Source: a virus. Taken from it: a stretch of 42,053 nucleotides of DNA. This document shows, piece by piece, positions 29,325-37,560 of the stretch (positions are counted from its first letter, which is position 1; each line of letters opens with the position of its first letter). The stretch spans positions 1-42,053 of the IMG/VR virus record IMGVR_UViG_3300006736_000016. One strand, given 5' to 3'. Made by a program: the position numbers and the translations under genes. The notes under the pieces are model-generated. The model ran no database searches. It worked only from the letters and a program-made list of their open reading frames with translations, and was not told the origin of the DNA.

Positions 29325-30364
29325 AATTTCCTAGAGAAGTTTGGGCTGGGAGCCATATAGAAGGAGCGGCTCAACCAAGAAGGATTGTTATAAATAATCA
29401 AGATGATTTTAAATTATGGGCTAAAACTCATAATGGTAAAATGAATTTATATACTACTGTATATGATTATGAAGAATATTATAATAATAGAGGGATAGAA
29501 AATACGGCTATATTAGATAGAGTGTTTTTAGATATAGATGCACATGAAGGTAATTTAAATGAAGCCTTTAAAGTATGTATAAAACTTCATAAATGGTTAG
29601 AAACTAAAGATTTAACCCATACTATCTTTTTTAGTGGCAGGGGATTTTATATATTTGTAATGGGCGAAGTTTGTTATAGTATAAGAAATGTAAAAGCATT
29701 CTTTAATATTTGTCAAGATGTAGTAAATAATTCAAATTGTTTAGATAAGTCAGTTATTAATATCTCTAGGCTTAGAAGAATAGTAAATACTTATAATTTT
29801 AAAGGAAGAAAATTTTGTATTAGATTATCAGAAAATGATTTAAATGAAGGGTTAGATTTTATATTAAAGGAAGCAAACTTTCCAAGAAAAAACTGTCCAA
29901 ATAAAATATGGGGAACCCAATTAATTAAGTGGCCTAATGTAGCAACAGTTGAAGTTTCAGATATAGAGATAACTCAAATAGATTCAATAGGAAAATTACC
30001 AATATTGCCATGTTTAAAAGAAGCAATAATGATAGAGAACCCTGTTCATAGAACAAGGTATTTACTAGTACAATGGTATAGCGAATTCTTATCAGAAATG
30101 GCTATTGTTGAACTGGGGTTAGATTGTAGGCCAAGAGAAGTTATGGGTGGCGCGTTAAATAATATTAAAAAAATGATAGAAGATGAAATAGAAAAAATTG
30201 CATCATATGATAATGTGTGGATTGATTACGATAGACATGTTACAAGAGATCAAGTTGATTATATTGTAAATAAAAGATATATGGCTGCATCATGTGATAC
30301 TTTGATTTGTGAAGATTATTGTGTAGGTAAATGTTGGAGGTATCCAAATGTTAATGATAGATAA
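29321..30364 (+). CDS. priS: Archaeo-eukaryotic primase, small-subunit type, 347 aa
   Basis: V-F-L-D-I-D-A-H holds the metal-binding Asp71/Asp73. F-F-S-G-R-G-F-Y-I-F corresponds to the S-G-R-G-x-H motif with the His replaced by Tyr. R-L-R-R-I-V-N-T-Y-N ... C-I-R-L is the third region. A C-terminal C-D-T-L-I-C-E-D-Y-C-V-G-K-C may bind zinc or an iron-sulfur cluster. It makes primers for PolB. The His change is notable, as that residue contacts the nucleotide in known enzymes. Confidence 0.8.
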   Translation: MKFPREVWAGSHIEGAAQPRRIVINNQDDFKLWAKTHNGKMNLYTTVYDYEEYYNNRGIENTAILDRVFLDIDAHEGNLNEAFKVCIKLHKWLETKDLTHTIFFSGRGFYIFVMGEVCYSIRNVKAFFNICQDVVNNSNCLDKSVINISRLRRIVNTYNFKGRKFCIRLSENDLNEGLDFILKEANFPRKNCPNKIWGTQLIKWPNVATVEVSDIEITQIDSIGKLPILPCLKEAIMIENPVHRTRYLLVQWYSEFLSEMAIVELGLDCRPREVMGGALNNIKKMIEDEIEKIASYDNVWIDYDRHVTRDQVDYIVNKRYMAASCDTLICEDYCVGKCWRYPNVNDR

Positions 30365-31034
30365 AAGAGAACAATCAGAATTAGCTTCTCTTATAATAAA
30401 AAGAGCTGAATTAATACATATTCCATATGAATTTAAATGGTTAGAAATAGGAGATTATATACTTCAAGTAGAACCAAGTATTTGTTTTGAAGCTAAATCA
30501 ATACAAGACTTTTTAAATTCAATTAGAAATAAGAGAATGTTTAATCAAATTAGTAATATGGAAGATGCGTATGATAAAAACATAATATTAATACATGGGC
30601 CGTTAGAAGATGCAGTTAAATATTTAGAAAATGTAGAGTATAATAATATAAGATGGAAAAATAAACTTAAGGGTATGATATGTGGCGCTATAGCATCTAT
30701 TAATTTACATACTACTTCTAAATGTTTATGGGTTCCATCTGTAGATGAAGCAGCTCATATAGTTATTGCTTCCTGTACGCAAGTAAATAAACCTCTTATT
30801 TTAACAAAACAACTACCAAAGAAAACTAGAAGTGAGGATGTAAGAGTGGATGTCTTAGTAGGTATAGATGGAGTAAGTGAGAAAAAGGCCAGAGCTTTAT
30901 TAAAAATGTTTGGTTCAATAGAAGAAATTTCATCAATATCAATAGAGGATATAATAAAAATAAAAGGGATTGGTAAAGTTACGGCAGGTAATATAATCAA
31001 AACTTTAACTAGCGAAACAAAGGTGAACATATAA
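30348..31034 (+). CDS. XPF/ERCC4-type nuclease with HhH, 228 aa
   Basis: GGAGG 7 nt before ATG 30348. I-D-K-R-E, G-D-Y-I-L and F-E-A-K-S-I-Q-D match the G-D-x(n)-E-R-K-x3-D nuclease site, with Arg replaced by Ala (Glu48, Lys50 kept). S-I-R-N-K-R-M-F-N-Q follows as in Hef/XPF. Residues about 160-225 form a helix-hairpin-helix pair (L-V-G-I-D-G-V-S, I-K-G-I-G-K-V). It cleaves branched DNA. No helicase domain is attached. Confidence 0.85.
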   Translation: MLMIDKREQSELASLIIKRAELIHIPYEFKWLEIGDYILQVEPSICFEAKSIQDFLNSIRNKRMFNQISNMEDAYDKNIILIHGPLEDAVKYLENVEYNNIRWKNKLKGMICGAIASINLHTTSKCLWVPSVDEAAHIVIASCTQVNKPLILTKQLPKKTRSEDVRVDVLVGIDGVSEKKARALLKMFGSIEEISSISIEDIIKIKGIGKVTAGNIIKTLTSETKVNI

Positions 31035-32524
31035 TGGCAAAAGATATAGAAATGGATGAATGGGATTTATATGATGCCTTAGCTCCACTAGGAGAAATAG
31101 AATTTTTAGATATTAAAAAGACTAGTGAAATTGAACTACCTAAGAGAGTGCAAGAGTGGAAAGATATTGTATTAACTTATTCTTTATATAATGATTTTCC
31201 AGCAACCTTGTCTTATTTTTGTGTGTTAGGACAAGTATTAAAGGACTTTATAAGAATACCAATAGGGCCCTTTTCTTTAGATCCTAGAGTTCAAATTTGT
31301 TGGATTCAAACTTCCAGAACTGGTAAATCAGCAATGTTTAAGTTCTTAGAACCGGTATGGTCAAAAACTTTTGAATTGATTAATAACCACCCAACAACAT
31401 TTAACCCACCCCTATCACCATTAACAGGTATTAATGAATTCACATTACATGCTCCAGATTCTTTTACAGATCAAGCTTTATTAGGTACTATGAGAATGAA
31501 TGTACCTAATCCAGAATACAATAGAAGAGAGCCAGATGAAGATGTATTAGAATTTATAGACATACAAATATCAGGATTATTAGAAGGATCTGGATTAATA
31601 TGTTTTGATGAGTTTGAACATTCAGGCTTATTTAAAGAATCACAACATAAACAAGAAACGGTTATGCACTTTCAAAAATTCATGAATTCATTAGATAGTC
31701 CTACTCATATTATTAGAAAAAGATTAACTGAATGGGGTAGAGATTTAGTAGTGGATTCACAAAGAAGTTTATGGGCTACCACTTTACCACCAGAAGGATT
31801 AGAAAGAGTTATATTAACTAAAGGTGTATTTCAAAGAATGTTATTATATGTTAGAGAAGTTCCAGAATCTTTACGGATGCGTATGGAAGAAGAATATTTG
31901 GATATTTTTGGTGAAGAAACAGAAGTTGAATATCCAATAGAGAAATGGTCTGAAGAGTTATATAATACTTACAAATGGGTTGAAGAAAGATTTATAGAAG
32001 TAGACGGTAATCCAAAAAAGGTAATTACTTTTACAGAATCCGGTAAAGCTAAAATTAAATCTGAATGGAGAGCCATGCGTAAATATATGAATAATTTAAG
32101 AGATGATATATTTGAAGCCACTAATACATTCATAATGAATACTATCAATAATATAGGTATCATAGCTGTATTGTGTGCGGTTAGTGAAAGACAAACAGAA
32201 GTAACTGATAGACATGTAAGACAAGCTTCAAAAATAACAGCTTCTAGTTTTACATCAATCATTGATTGGTTTGAAACAAAATTAAGAAAAACTCCTAAAA
32301 GAATAGCTGAAAGAGTTAATGATGGGTCAATAATGAAGGCATATGAAATGAGTAAAAAGAATTCTGAGGGATGGGTTCTTAAGGCAGCGATGTGTAGTAA
32401 TTGGTGTAAGGTAAGCGAAGGGAGTAGATCTGGGTTTTATCGTAAATGGCCTACTATGCAACATTTATTTGAAGAGAAAACTATGAATAGTAAAAAATAT
32501 ATAAGGAGAAATAAAAATGAGTAA
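31034..32524 (+). CDS. AAA+/MCM-like ATPase, probable replicative helicase, 496 aa
   Basis: Walker A is T-S-R-T-G-K-S (Lys98), without the leading Gly of the classical loop; Walker B is I-C-F-D-E-F-E (Asp192, Glu193). Then come S-L-W-A-T-T-L-P and F-Q-R-M-L-L-Y-V-R-E, which resembles the R-F-D-L segment after the MCM arginine finger. A C-terminal helical domain follows. It could also be a DUF3987-type helicase/ATPase. The gene lies between primase/XPF nuclease and an exonuclease; no other helicase is seen, so this is the best candidate. Confidence 0.6.
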   Translation: MAKDIEMDEWDLYDALAPLGEIEFLDIKKTSEIELPKRVQEWKDIVLTYSLYNDFPATLSYFCVLGQVLKDFIRIPIGPFSLDPRVQICWIQTSRTGKSAMFKFLEPVWSKTFELINNHPTTFNPPLSPLTGINEFTLHAPDSFTDQALLGTMRMNVPNPEYNRREPDEDVLEFIDIQISGLLEGSGLICFDEFEHSGLFKESQHKQETVMHFQKFMNSLDSPTHIIRKRLTEWGRDLVVDSQRSLWATTLPPEGLERVILTKGVFQRMLLYVREVPESLRMRMEEEYLDIFGEETEVEYPIEKWSEELYNTYKWVEERFIEVDGNPKKVITFTESGKAKIKSEWRAMRKYMNNLRDDIFEATNTFIMNTINNIGIIAVLCAVSERQTEVTDRHVRQASKITASSFTSIIDWFETKLRKTPKRIAERVNDGSIMKAYEMSKKNSEGWVLKAAMCSNWCKVSEGSRSGFYRKWPTMQHLFEEKTMNSKKYIRRNKNE

Positions 32525-33125
32525 TATATTATCAATTGATATTGAAACAAAAAACTTAAGTCATGAAATTGGAGGATGGGGTAATACCCATATGTTTAAA
32601 GTAGCTTGTGTTGCTACTTATGATGGCACACTTAAAAAGGTATATACAGATGATGTAAATATGGATGATCTAGGAACATTAAGTGATATTGAAATTAAAA
32701 CACTTAGAGAATTAAAATATGATTTAGATGATCATTTTGATAAAGGGGGTAAATTATTAGGACATAATATTAATATTTTTGATTTACCTGTATTAAGAGA
32801 TTCGTTAGATATATTTATAGCAAAAAAATATTTAGATAATAAAGATGACATGTGTATAGATACAAGTGCTTATCTTTCTAAACATTTTGGTAAAAGAATA
32901 CAATTAGACAATTTGACTAAATGTACTTTAGACGCAGGTAAGATAATGGATGGTGTAGAATCTGTGCAAAAATGGAATGACGGTGAATATAATTCTGTTC
33001 TAGAATATTGTTTAAAAGATGTAGAATTAACATATGATTTATGGAAATATGGAAAGGATAAAGGTGTAGTAAAAGCTTTTGATATAGAAGAATCAAAAAT
33101 TATGACTTATCCTTGTTTTTGGTAG
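32517..33125 (+). CDS. DEDDy 3'-5' exonuclease (RNase H fold), 202 aa
   Basis: Exo I S-I-D-I-E-T (Asp8, Glu10), Exo II G-H-N-I-N-I-F-D-L-P, Exo III Y-C-L-K-D (Tyr four before Asp, the DEDDy kind). It resembles the stand-alone PolB-type exonuclease domain. It is the last gene of the rightward block, 8-nt overlap with the helicase gene. Confidence 0.85.
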   Translation: MSNILSIDIETKNLSHEIGGWGNTHMFKVACVATYDGTLKKVYTDDVNMDDLGTLSDIEIKTLRELKYDLDDHFDKGGKLLGHNINIFDLPVLRDSLDIFIAKKYLDNKDDMCIDTSAYLSKHFGKRIQLDNLTKCTLDAGKIMDGVESVQKWNDGEYNSVLEYCLKDVELTYDLWKYGKDKGVVKAFDIEESKIMTYPCFW

Positions 33126-33173
33126 TTGCCTACGGACTTGGAGATAAAATAAAACATAAGAAAATAACGATTA

Positions 33174-33208
33174 GAGTCGGGGGGATTTATCCCCTCGGCC
33201 CTTTTTTT
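33174..33208. terminator. Strong hairpin terminator between converging blocks
   Basis: GGGGA (33181-33185), loop TTTA, TCCCC (33190-33194), with outer G/C pairs, then T7 at 33202-33208. It ends rightward transcription just before the oppositely oriented tail genes. Confidence 0.8.
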
Positions 33209-33225
33209 ATGTCAAAATTCACGAT

Positions 33226-33534
33226 CTATAATAAACCTATTTTCTGAAGGCCAATAATTATACCGGCTATAATCGCTGTACCAGCACTTACTTTTTTAGT
33301 AATTTCCTTACTTAAGTAGTGATGAATATTCATTACAGGAGCTTTTTCAACAGTATGTTGTAAATCTTTAATAGCTCCCATCATTTCTAAATCACGTTTA
33401 GTAGCTCCTGTATGTTCACTATGTAATTTATTGACTTCACTATGTAGTATAGTAACGCTAGTTTCTAAGTTTTCTATGCGAGGCATTATTTCGTCTTTAA
33501 ATTCAGCTACAGTTATTCTTTTCATATCATTCAA
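33226..33534 (-). CDS. Coiled-coil protein with C-terminal membrane segment, holin-like, 102 aa
   Basis: About 15-75 have heptad spacing (I-E-N-L-E-T-S-V-T-I-L-H-S-E-V-N-K-L). Residues about 82-102 are hydrophobic with small residues (A-G-T-A-I-I-A-G-I-I-I-G-L). This layout occurs in haemolysin XhlA-like/holin proteins and in some tail-tape accessory proteins. Position at the end of the tail block fits a lysis or exit role. It overlaps the 699-aa gene by 8 nt. Confidence 0.55.
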   Translation of the reverse strand: MNDMKRITVAEFKDEIMPRIENLETSVTILHSEVNKLHSEHTGATKRDLEMMGAIKDLQHTVEKAPVMNIHHYLSKEITKKVSAGTAIIAGIIIGLQKIGLL

Positions 33535-35626
33535 TCCTTTCTATAAATTTTTCCCATGTTTTATTAACTATAATTTGTCTTATATCATGAACTAGTTTTT
33601 CAATCTCAAATTCATGGAGGCTATGTTTTTCCTCCCATATCCTTGCTAACGGTAACTGATCAAGTGGAAGTATTATTTCTCCTTTATCATCGGTAATATT
33701 TATATGATCAAAATCTATATTTAATCTATCATTTTCTAAATTTCCTGTAGTAAGTAGCACATAACGGCCAGCTTTTTCAGGCTTTCTTAATTCATGAATT
33801 AAATTATCTGGTAAATCTTTTTCGGGTAACGATATACTAGAATATTCGTGTCCATTATCAACTAACGAGAAGTCTTTAATTCTATTAAGGATCACTTTAG
33901 CTATATCCCACAGAAATAGGCGACTACCAAATTGAAGAATGGGATTTATGTAAATCTTTTCCCTATAGTGAGGTAATCTCTTTACTTCTTCTATAATTTC
34001 TAATTTTAATGCTTCTATAGTTGCCTTATTAAATATATTATTTAATACAGGGTTTAGAACATTCTCATCACCCGAATATCCGTAGTCGCCCCGCACTCCT
34101 ACCATAAATATCCAAATACTATGTATTATTTTATTACGAATAACCTGTTTTCCCTTTTTACTAGGTTCGCCTTCAGCCCACCCTTCCTCAATAGCTAATA
34201 ATTTTTCAGTTGTTTCTAATATATCTTCCCATCTTTTTAAAGATTCTTTGCTAGATTTAATTGCATCATATTTTTCTTTTAAATGTTTAAAAATAGATGA
34301 AACCGATGCTGTGTCTGGGTATACATTAATTATAGCACCATTATCATTATCAAATATACTAAGTTTAGTTCCATTATGCTGCCAATATATTACTACTCCT
34401 TTACCACAAGTTATAACCCAATCACCTACCCTTGGTTTTATGAAGTGTGGCAAATTATTATAATGCTGTTTAAAAATATCAACATTAGCTATAAAATATA
34501 ATGGTAAATTATAAGCTTTAGAAGATGAACCTCTACCACTTGTAGTTTGTAATTGTAGTTCCCATGGTTTAAGGGATGTTTCTTCTCCATATGATAATTG
34601 TGCAAATGGTTTTTTAGGACTATCTTGTTTAGGAGTAATTCTCTGGGTTTGAGAATATTGTGTCTCCGGATCAAATCTTGTATATTGTGGAGCGCTCTCT
34701 TGAGTAATTTCTATATTATCATAAAAGAGTTTATGTTCTTTATTGGTTAATTCTTGTAAAACAGCCCATTGAATAAAACCTTTATTTTGACTGAGAATTA
34801 CTTTTTCAAATATTTTTTCTAAATAGCCGGAGCCTGGCATATTCTGATGGTGATCCGGTAATGCATCTTGCAAATATTCTTCAAGATCATTCCAAACATC
34901 GCTTTCTTCTACTAAAGCATCATTTGATAAAGTTTTTTTACCTATTTGATTTGCTACTCTTATTAAAATACTTAAACCATGAGTTGAAACAAATTTATCT
35001 TTATATATATCATTTGCTAAATTAACCATTTCTTCCCAATCTTTTAATAATTCTTTTAAAGTACCTGGATCAAAATCATCTTGTAAAGAACGAGCTTCTC
35101 TTTCTAATTCACTAGGATCAAAAAGATGCTTTAAAGGGCCTTCATCTCCTTTTGCTCCCACTCTATGAACCTCATGCCAATCATTTACAATAGTATCATA
35201 TTTTCTCCAAATTAAACCTTTAGATTGCGCTTTTAATTTTTGTATCATCTCTATAATATTAAGATTCATATTTTGTAAAAGTTTAATTTTTTGTTCTTCT
35301 GAATATTTATCATAGAATTTAAGTAAATCTACAATATTATCTTTATTTATTTCTGTAATTGGTATATCTTCTATTTCTTCTATAGTTTCATCTTTAGATT
35401 CAAACCATTCTGGTTTGGCTTCTTCTTCGGGTTTATTAACTCTATTATATGTTGAAATAAAATCTCCTAAATCTTTACTAGTCATTAATTTAACATCAAA
35501 GATTTGTTCAGGTTGCCAATTATCAATTAATATTTGTTTTTCTTCATTTGATAATCCTTGCCAATCATTAGCAAGACGTCTATCACTATCTATAATTTCT
35601 AAAAATTCATCTTGTACTTGTACCAT
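33527..35626 (-). CDS. Large unknown virion-module protein, 699 aa
   Basis: Helical N-half with acidic clusters; a middle Ser/Gln-rich linker (about 310-370); a small beta section (G-D-W-V-I-T-C-G-K-G-V-V-I-Y-W, about 402-416); helical C-half. No signal peptide or membrane segment is evident and no enzyme motif is recognised. It follows the fibre-like gene by 9 nt in the same transcript. It may be a baseplate, fibre-associated or internal virion protein. Confidence 0.65.
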   Translation of the reverse strand: MVQVQDEFLEIIDSDRRLANDWQGLSNEEKQILIDNWQPEQIFDVKLMTSKDLGDFISTYNRVNKPEEEAKPEWFESKDETIEEIEDIPITEINKDNIVDLLKFYDKYSEEQKIKLLQNMNLNIIEMIQKLKAQSKGLIWRKYDTIVNDWHEVHRVGAKGDEGPLKHLFDPSELEREARSLQDDFDPGTLKELLKDWEEMVNLANDIYKDKFVSTHGLSILIRVANQIGKKTLSNDALVEESDVWNDLEEYLQDALPDHHQNMPGSGYLEKIFEKVILSQNKGFIQWAVLQELTNKEHKLFYDNIEITQESAPQYTRFDPETQYSQTQRITPKQDSPKKPFAQLSYGEETSLKPWELQLQTTSGRGSSSKAYNLPLYFIANVDIFKQHYNNLPHFIKPRVGDWVITCGKGVVIYWQHNGTKLSIFDNDNGAIINVYPDTASVSSIFKHLKEKYDAIKSSKESLKRWEDILETTEKLLAIEEGWAEGEPSKKGKQVIRNKIIHSIWIFMVGVRGDYGYSGDENVLNPVLNNIFNKATIEALKLEIIEEVKRLPHYREKIYINPILQFGSRLFLWDIAKVILNRIKDFSLVDNGHEYSSISLPEKDLPDNLIHELRKPEKAGRYVLLTTGNLENDRLNIDFDHINITDDKGEIILPLDQLPLARIWEEKHSLHEFEIEKLVHDIRQIIVNKTWEKFIERIE

Positions 35627-35635
35627 TTAATCACC

Positions 35636-37153
35636 TCATAATCCATAACCTATTACTAACCAACCTGTTCCAAATGTACCTGCTGGAGCTGCCATAGTTG
35701 CCGAAGGAATAGTACCATCAGTATAAGAAACTAAAGTTACAAAAGCTAACTTAGGTAAAACCATAGTATTAGGAGTAGGTATTAAGTTATGATATGTTGA
35801 TGCAGGGTTAGTAGCTTGACCAGCATTAAATTCTTCTGATGCTGCTGGTGTTATAATAGCATCTCCTGCGCCACCATTAACTAATGTAATTATAAGATTT
35901 ACGTCACCACCAACAGGGGGCATTATAAAAAAATTAGTTGCTGCTGGTGCAGTATCTAAAACTTGTATTGTTGTTGCTGCTAAAGCTCTAGGTGATCCTA
36001 TGACGCCACTTGCAGAGGATACTAATAATTCTCTATTTAATTCTCCACCTGTTGTTAATTTAGTACTAGCAGTTATATTACCTGTTACAGCTAATGTGGT
36101 ACCATCAAATTGCATATTTGCTTCTGCGTTCATTGCATCTGTACCTGTAGCAGTTACAACATAATTATTAGCACCGTTAGTTAAGAAATCAGAAACATCT
36201 ACGGCGAAGTCTATTGTATCAGTACCCGAATTACCTGTAATAGTAATACCCACACCTTCAGTAAGGGCTAAAGTATCAGTAGTAGTATCAGCAGCAGGGT
36301 TAGTACCATTAGGACAAGTAATTGTTTGAAACAAATTTTGATCTACATTTGGAGAAGAATTTGTAACCGTTAAAGTATCTGTTCCAGCAGCAGTGGTTAA
36401 TGTTATTCCTGTTCCAGCAGCTACTGTTAAGGTATCTGTTGCACCATCGGCTACAATATTTGCTTCCCCTGAAACAGCTATTGTCTCAAATAGGTTTTGA
36501 GTAGAACCACTGGCCATCATATCATGTTCAGTTCCTGCACCATCTTGGAAATATAACTTATCATCATTTTTACAATATATTGCGCCCCAATCATCAATAT
36601 TAGTTGGAGTATCTGTCTCTTTTATCCAAAGACTTGTAGGTGCATCGTCTGTATGATATGTTAAGAACTGAAATGGTCTAGTAGCTAAATCAGCAGTAGT
36701 TGATCCATCAACCTTGATAACACCTATAATAACGTCTCCTTGTGTATAATCTGGGATTTGAGGATTAAGTGATCCAGTGAGTATAGTTCCCCCCACTCTA
36801 TTGCGTATAACAACAGTAGAAACTCCAGTAATCACCAATAGACCATACCACGCATATCCACTAGTAGGATGAGGAGAACCCCCACCGGCCACCGAATCTA
36901 AATCAACATAAGGTGATGAAGCCGCCGTAAAATCTGTTAGCGTATGATCCTTTTTATACTTTCCAAGCGATACAGTAAATCTAGTTGTGCCACCAACAGA
37001 TGATTGTGTTACGTCACAACCGCTAACTACATAATTACCTTCAATAGCAGTAGCTAATCCTTGAGCAATACCGCTATGTAAAAAGTCTATGTTATCTTGC
37101 ATTTGTTTTGTTGAGTCACTTAAAGTGCTAAAATGTAATGGATTAGATGTCAT
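35636..37153 (-). CDS. Tail-fibre/receptor-binding-type protein, 505 aa
   Basis: Low-charge, rich in Gly, Thr, Ala and Asn. Two tandem repeats of about 45 residues (about 216-320) begin N-L-F-E-T-I-A-V-S-G and N-L-F-Q-T-I-T-C-P-N and contain T-D-T-L-T-V / T-D-T-L-A-L and G-T-G-I-T-L / G-V-G-I-T-I. Such beta-helix repeats are typical of tail fibres of environmental phages. The C-terminal part is likely the receptor-facing domain. It shares a 1-nt overlap with the next gene upstream. Confidence 0.75.
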   Translation of the reverse strand: MTSNPLHFSTLSDSTKQMQDNIDFLHSGIAQGLATAIEGNYVVSGCDVTQSSVGGTTRFTVSLGKYKKDHTLTDFTAASSPYVDLDSVAGGGSPHPTSGYAWYGLLVITGVSTVVIRNRVGGTILTGSLNPQIPDYTQGDVIIGVIKVDGSTTADLATRPFQFLTYHTDDAPTSLWIKETDTPTNIDDWGAIYCKNDDKLYFQDGAGTEHDMMASGSTQNLFETIAVSGEANIVADGATDTLTVAAGTGITLTTAAGTDTLTVTNSSPNVDQNLFQTITCPNGTNPAADTTTDTLALTEGVGITITGNSGTDTIDFAVDVSDFLTNGANNYVVTATGTDAMNAEANMQFDGTTLAVTGNITASTKLTTGGELNRELLVSSASGVIGSPRALAATTIQVLDTAPAATNFFIMPPVGGDVNLIITLVNGGAGDAIITPAASEEFNAGQATNPASTYHNLIPTPNTMVLPKLAFVTLVSYTDGTIPSATMAAPAGTFGTGWLVIGYGL

Positions 37154-37560
37154 TATGTAACCTCCATAGTAATCATAATATCATACTGTTCATTAGTATT
37201 AATATATAGTGGATCTATTGGTATTCTAAAAAGCATGGTTGCTTCTACAGCATAAGATGCGGTTCCCGTATCAACCATTAATCCTGTCTGTGTTGCATTA
37301 GTAGCTAAATTACCAAAAATTCCTATTTCTTGTATAGTTTGTCCTGCAATACCAGTAGTATTTCCTAATAAAGTATATGTAAAATCTATTGTAGTATCAT
37401 TTGACATTATATTCGTAGTACTCAAACTAGCATGATTTAAAGGAGCATCTAAACTATTAACATAAGGATTGCTAGCATCTCCGCCTGTTCCAAATTGAAT
37501 TGTATTATATATTTGTGAAATAAATAGCGCAGTTTTATTTCTAGCAAATTCAGTCATCAT
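37153..37560 (-). CDS. Small tail/baseplate protein, 135 aa
   Basis: Beta-rich, with I-Q-F-G-T-G-G-D, a central T-I-D-F-T-Y-T-L and I-Q-E-I-G-I-F-G, and a final M-I-T-M-E-V-T. This form is common among phage tail-collar or fibre-attachment proteins. It lies between the hub-like gene (4-nt overlap) and the fibre gene. Confidence 0.55.
   Translation of the reverse strand: MMTEFARNKTALFISQIYNTIQFGTGGDASNPYVNSLDAPLNHASLSTTNIMSNDTTIDFTYTLLGNTTGIAGQTIQEIGIFGNLATNATQTGLMVDTGTASYAVEATMLFRIPIDPLYINTNEQYDIMITMEVT

Noticed and set aside
28934-29401. Long leftward frame (155 codons) opposite 28857-29324
   Set aside because: Ser-rich shadow of the acidic plus-strand gene, without a ribosome site. The plus-strand gene is in a tight overlapping chain.
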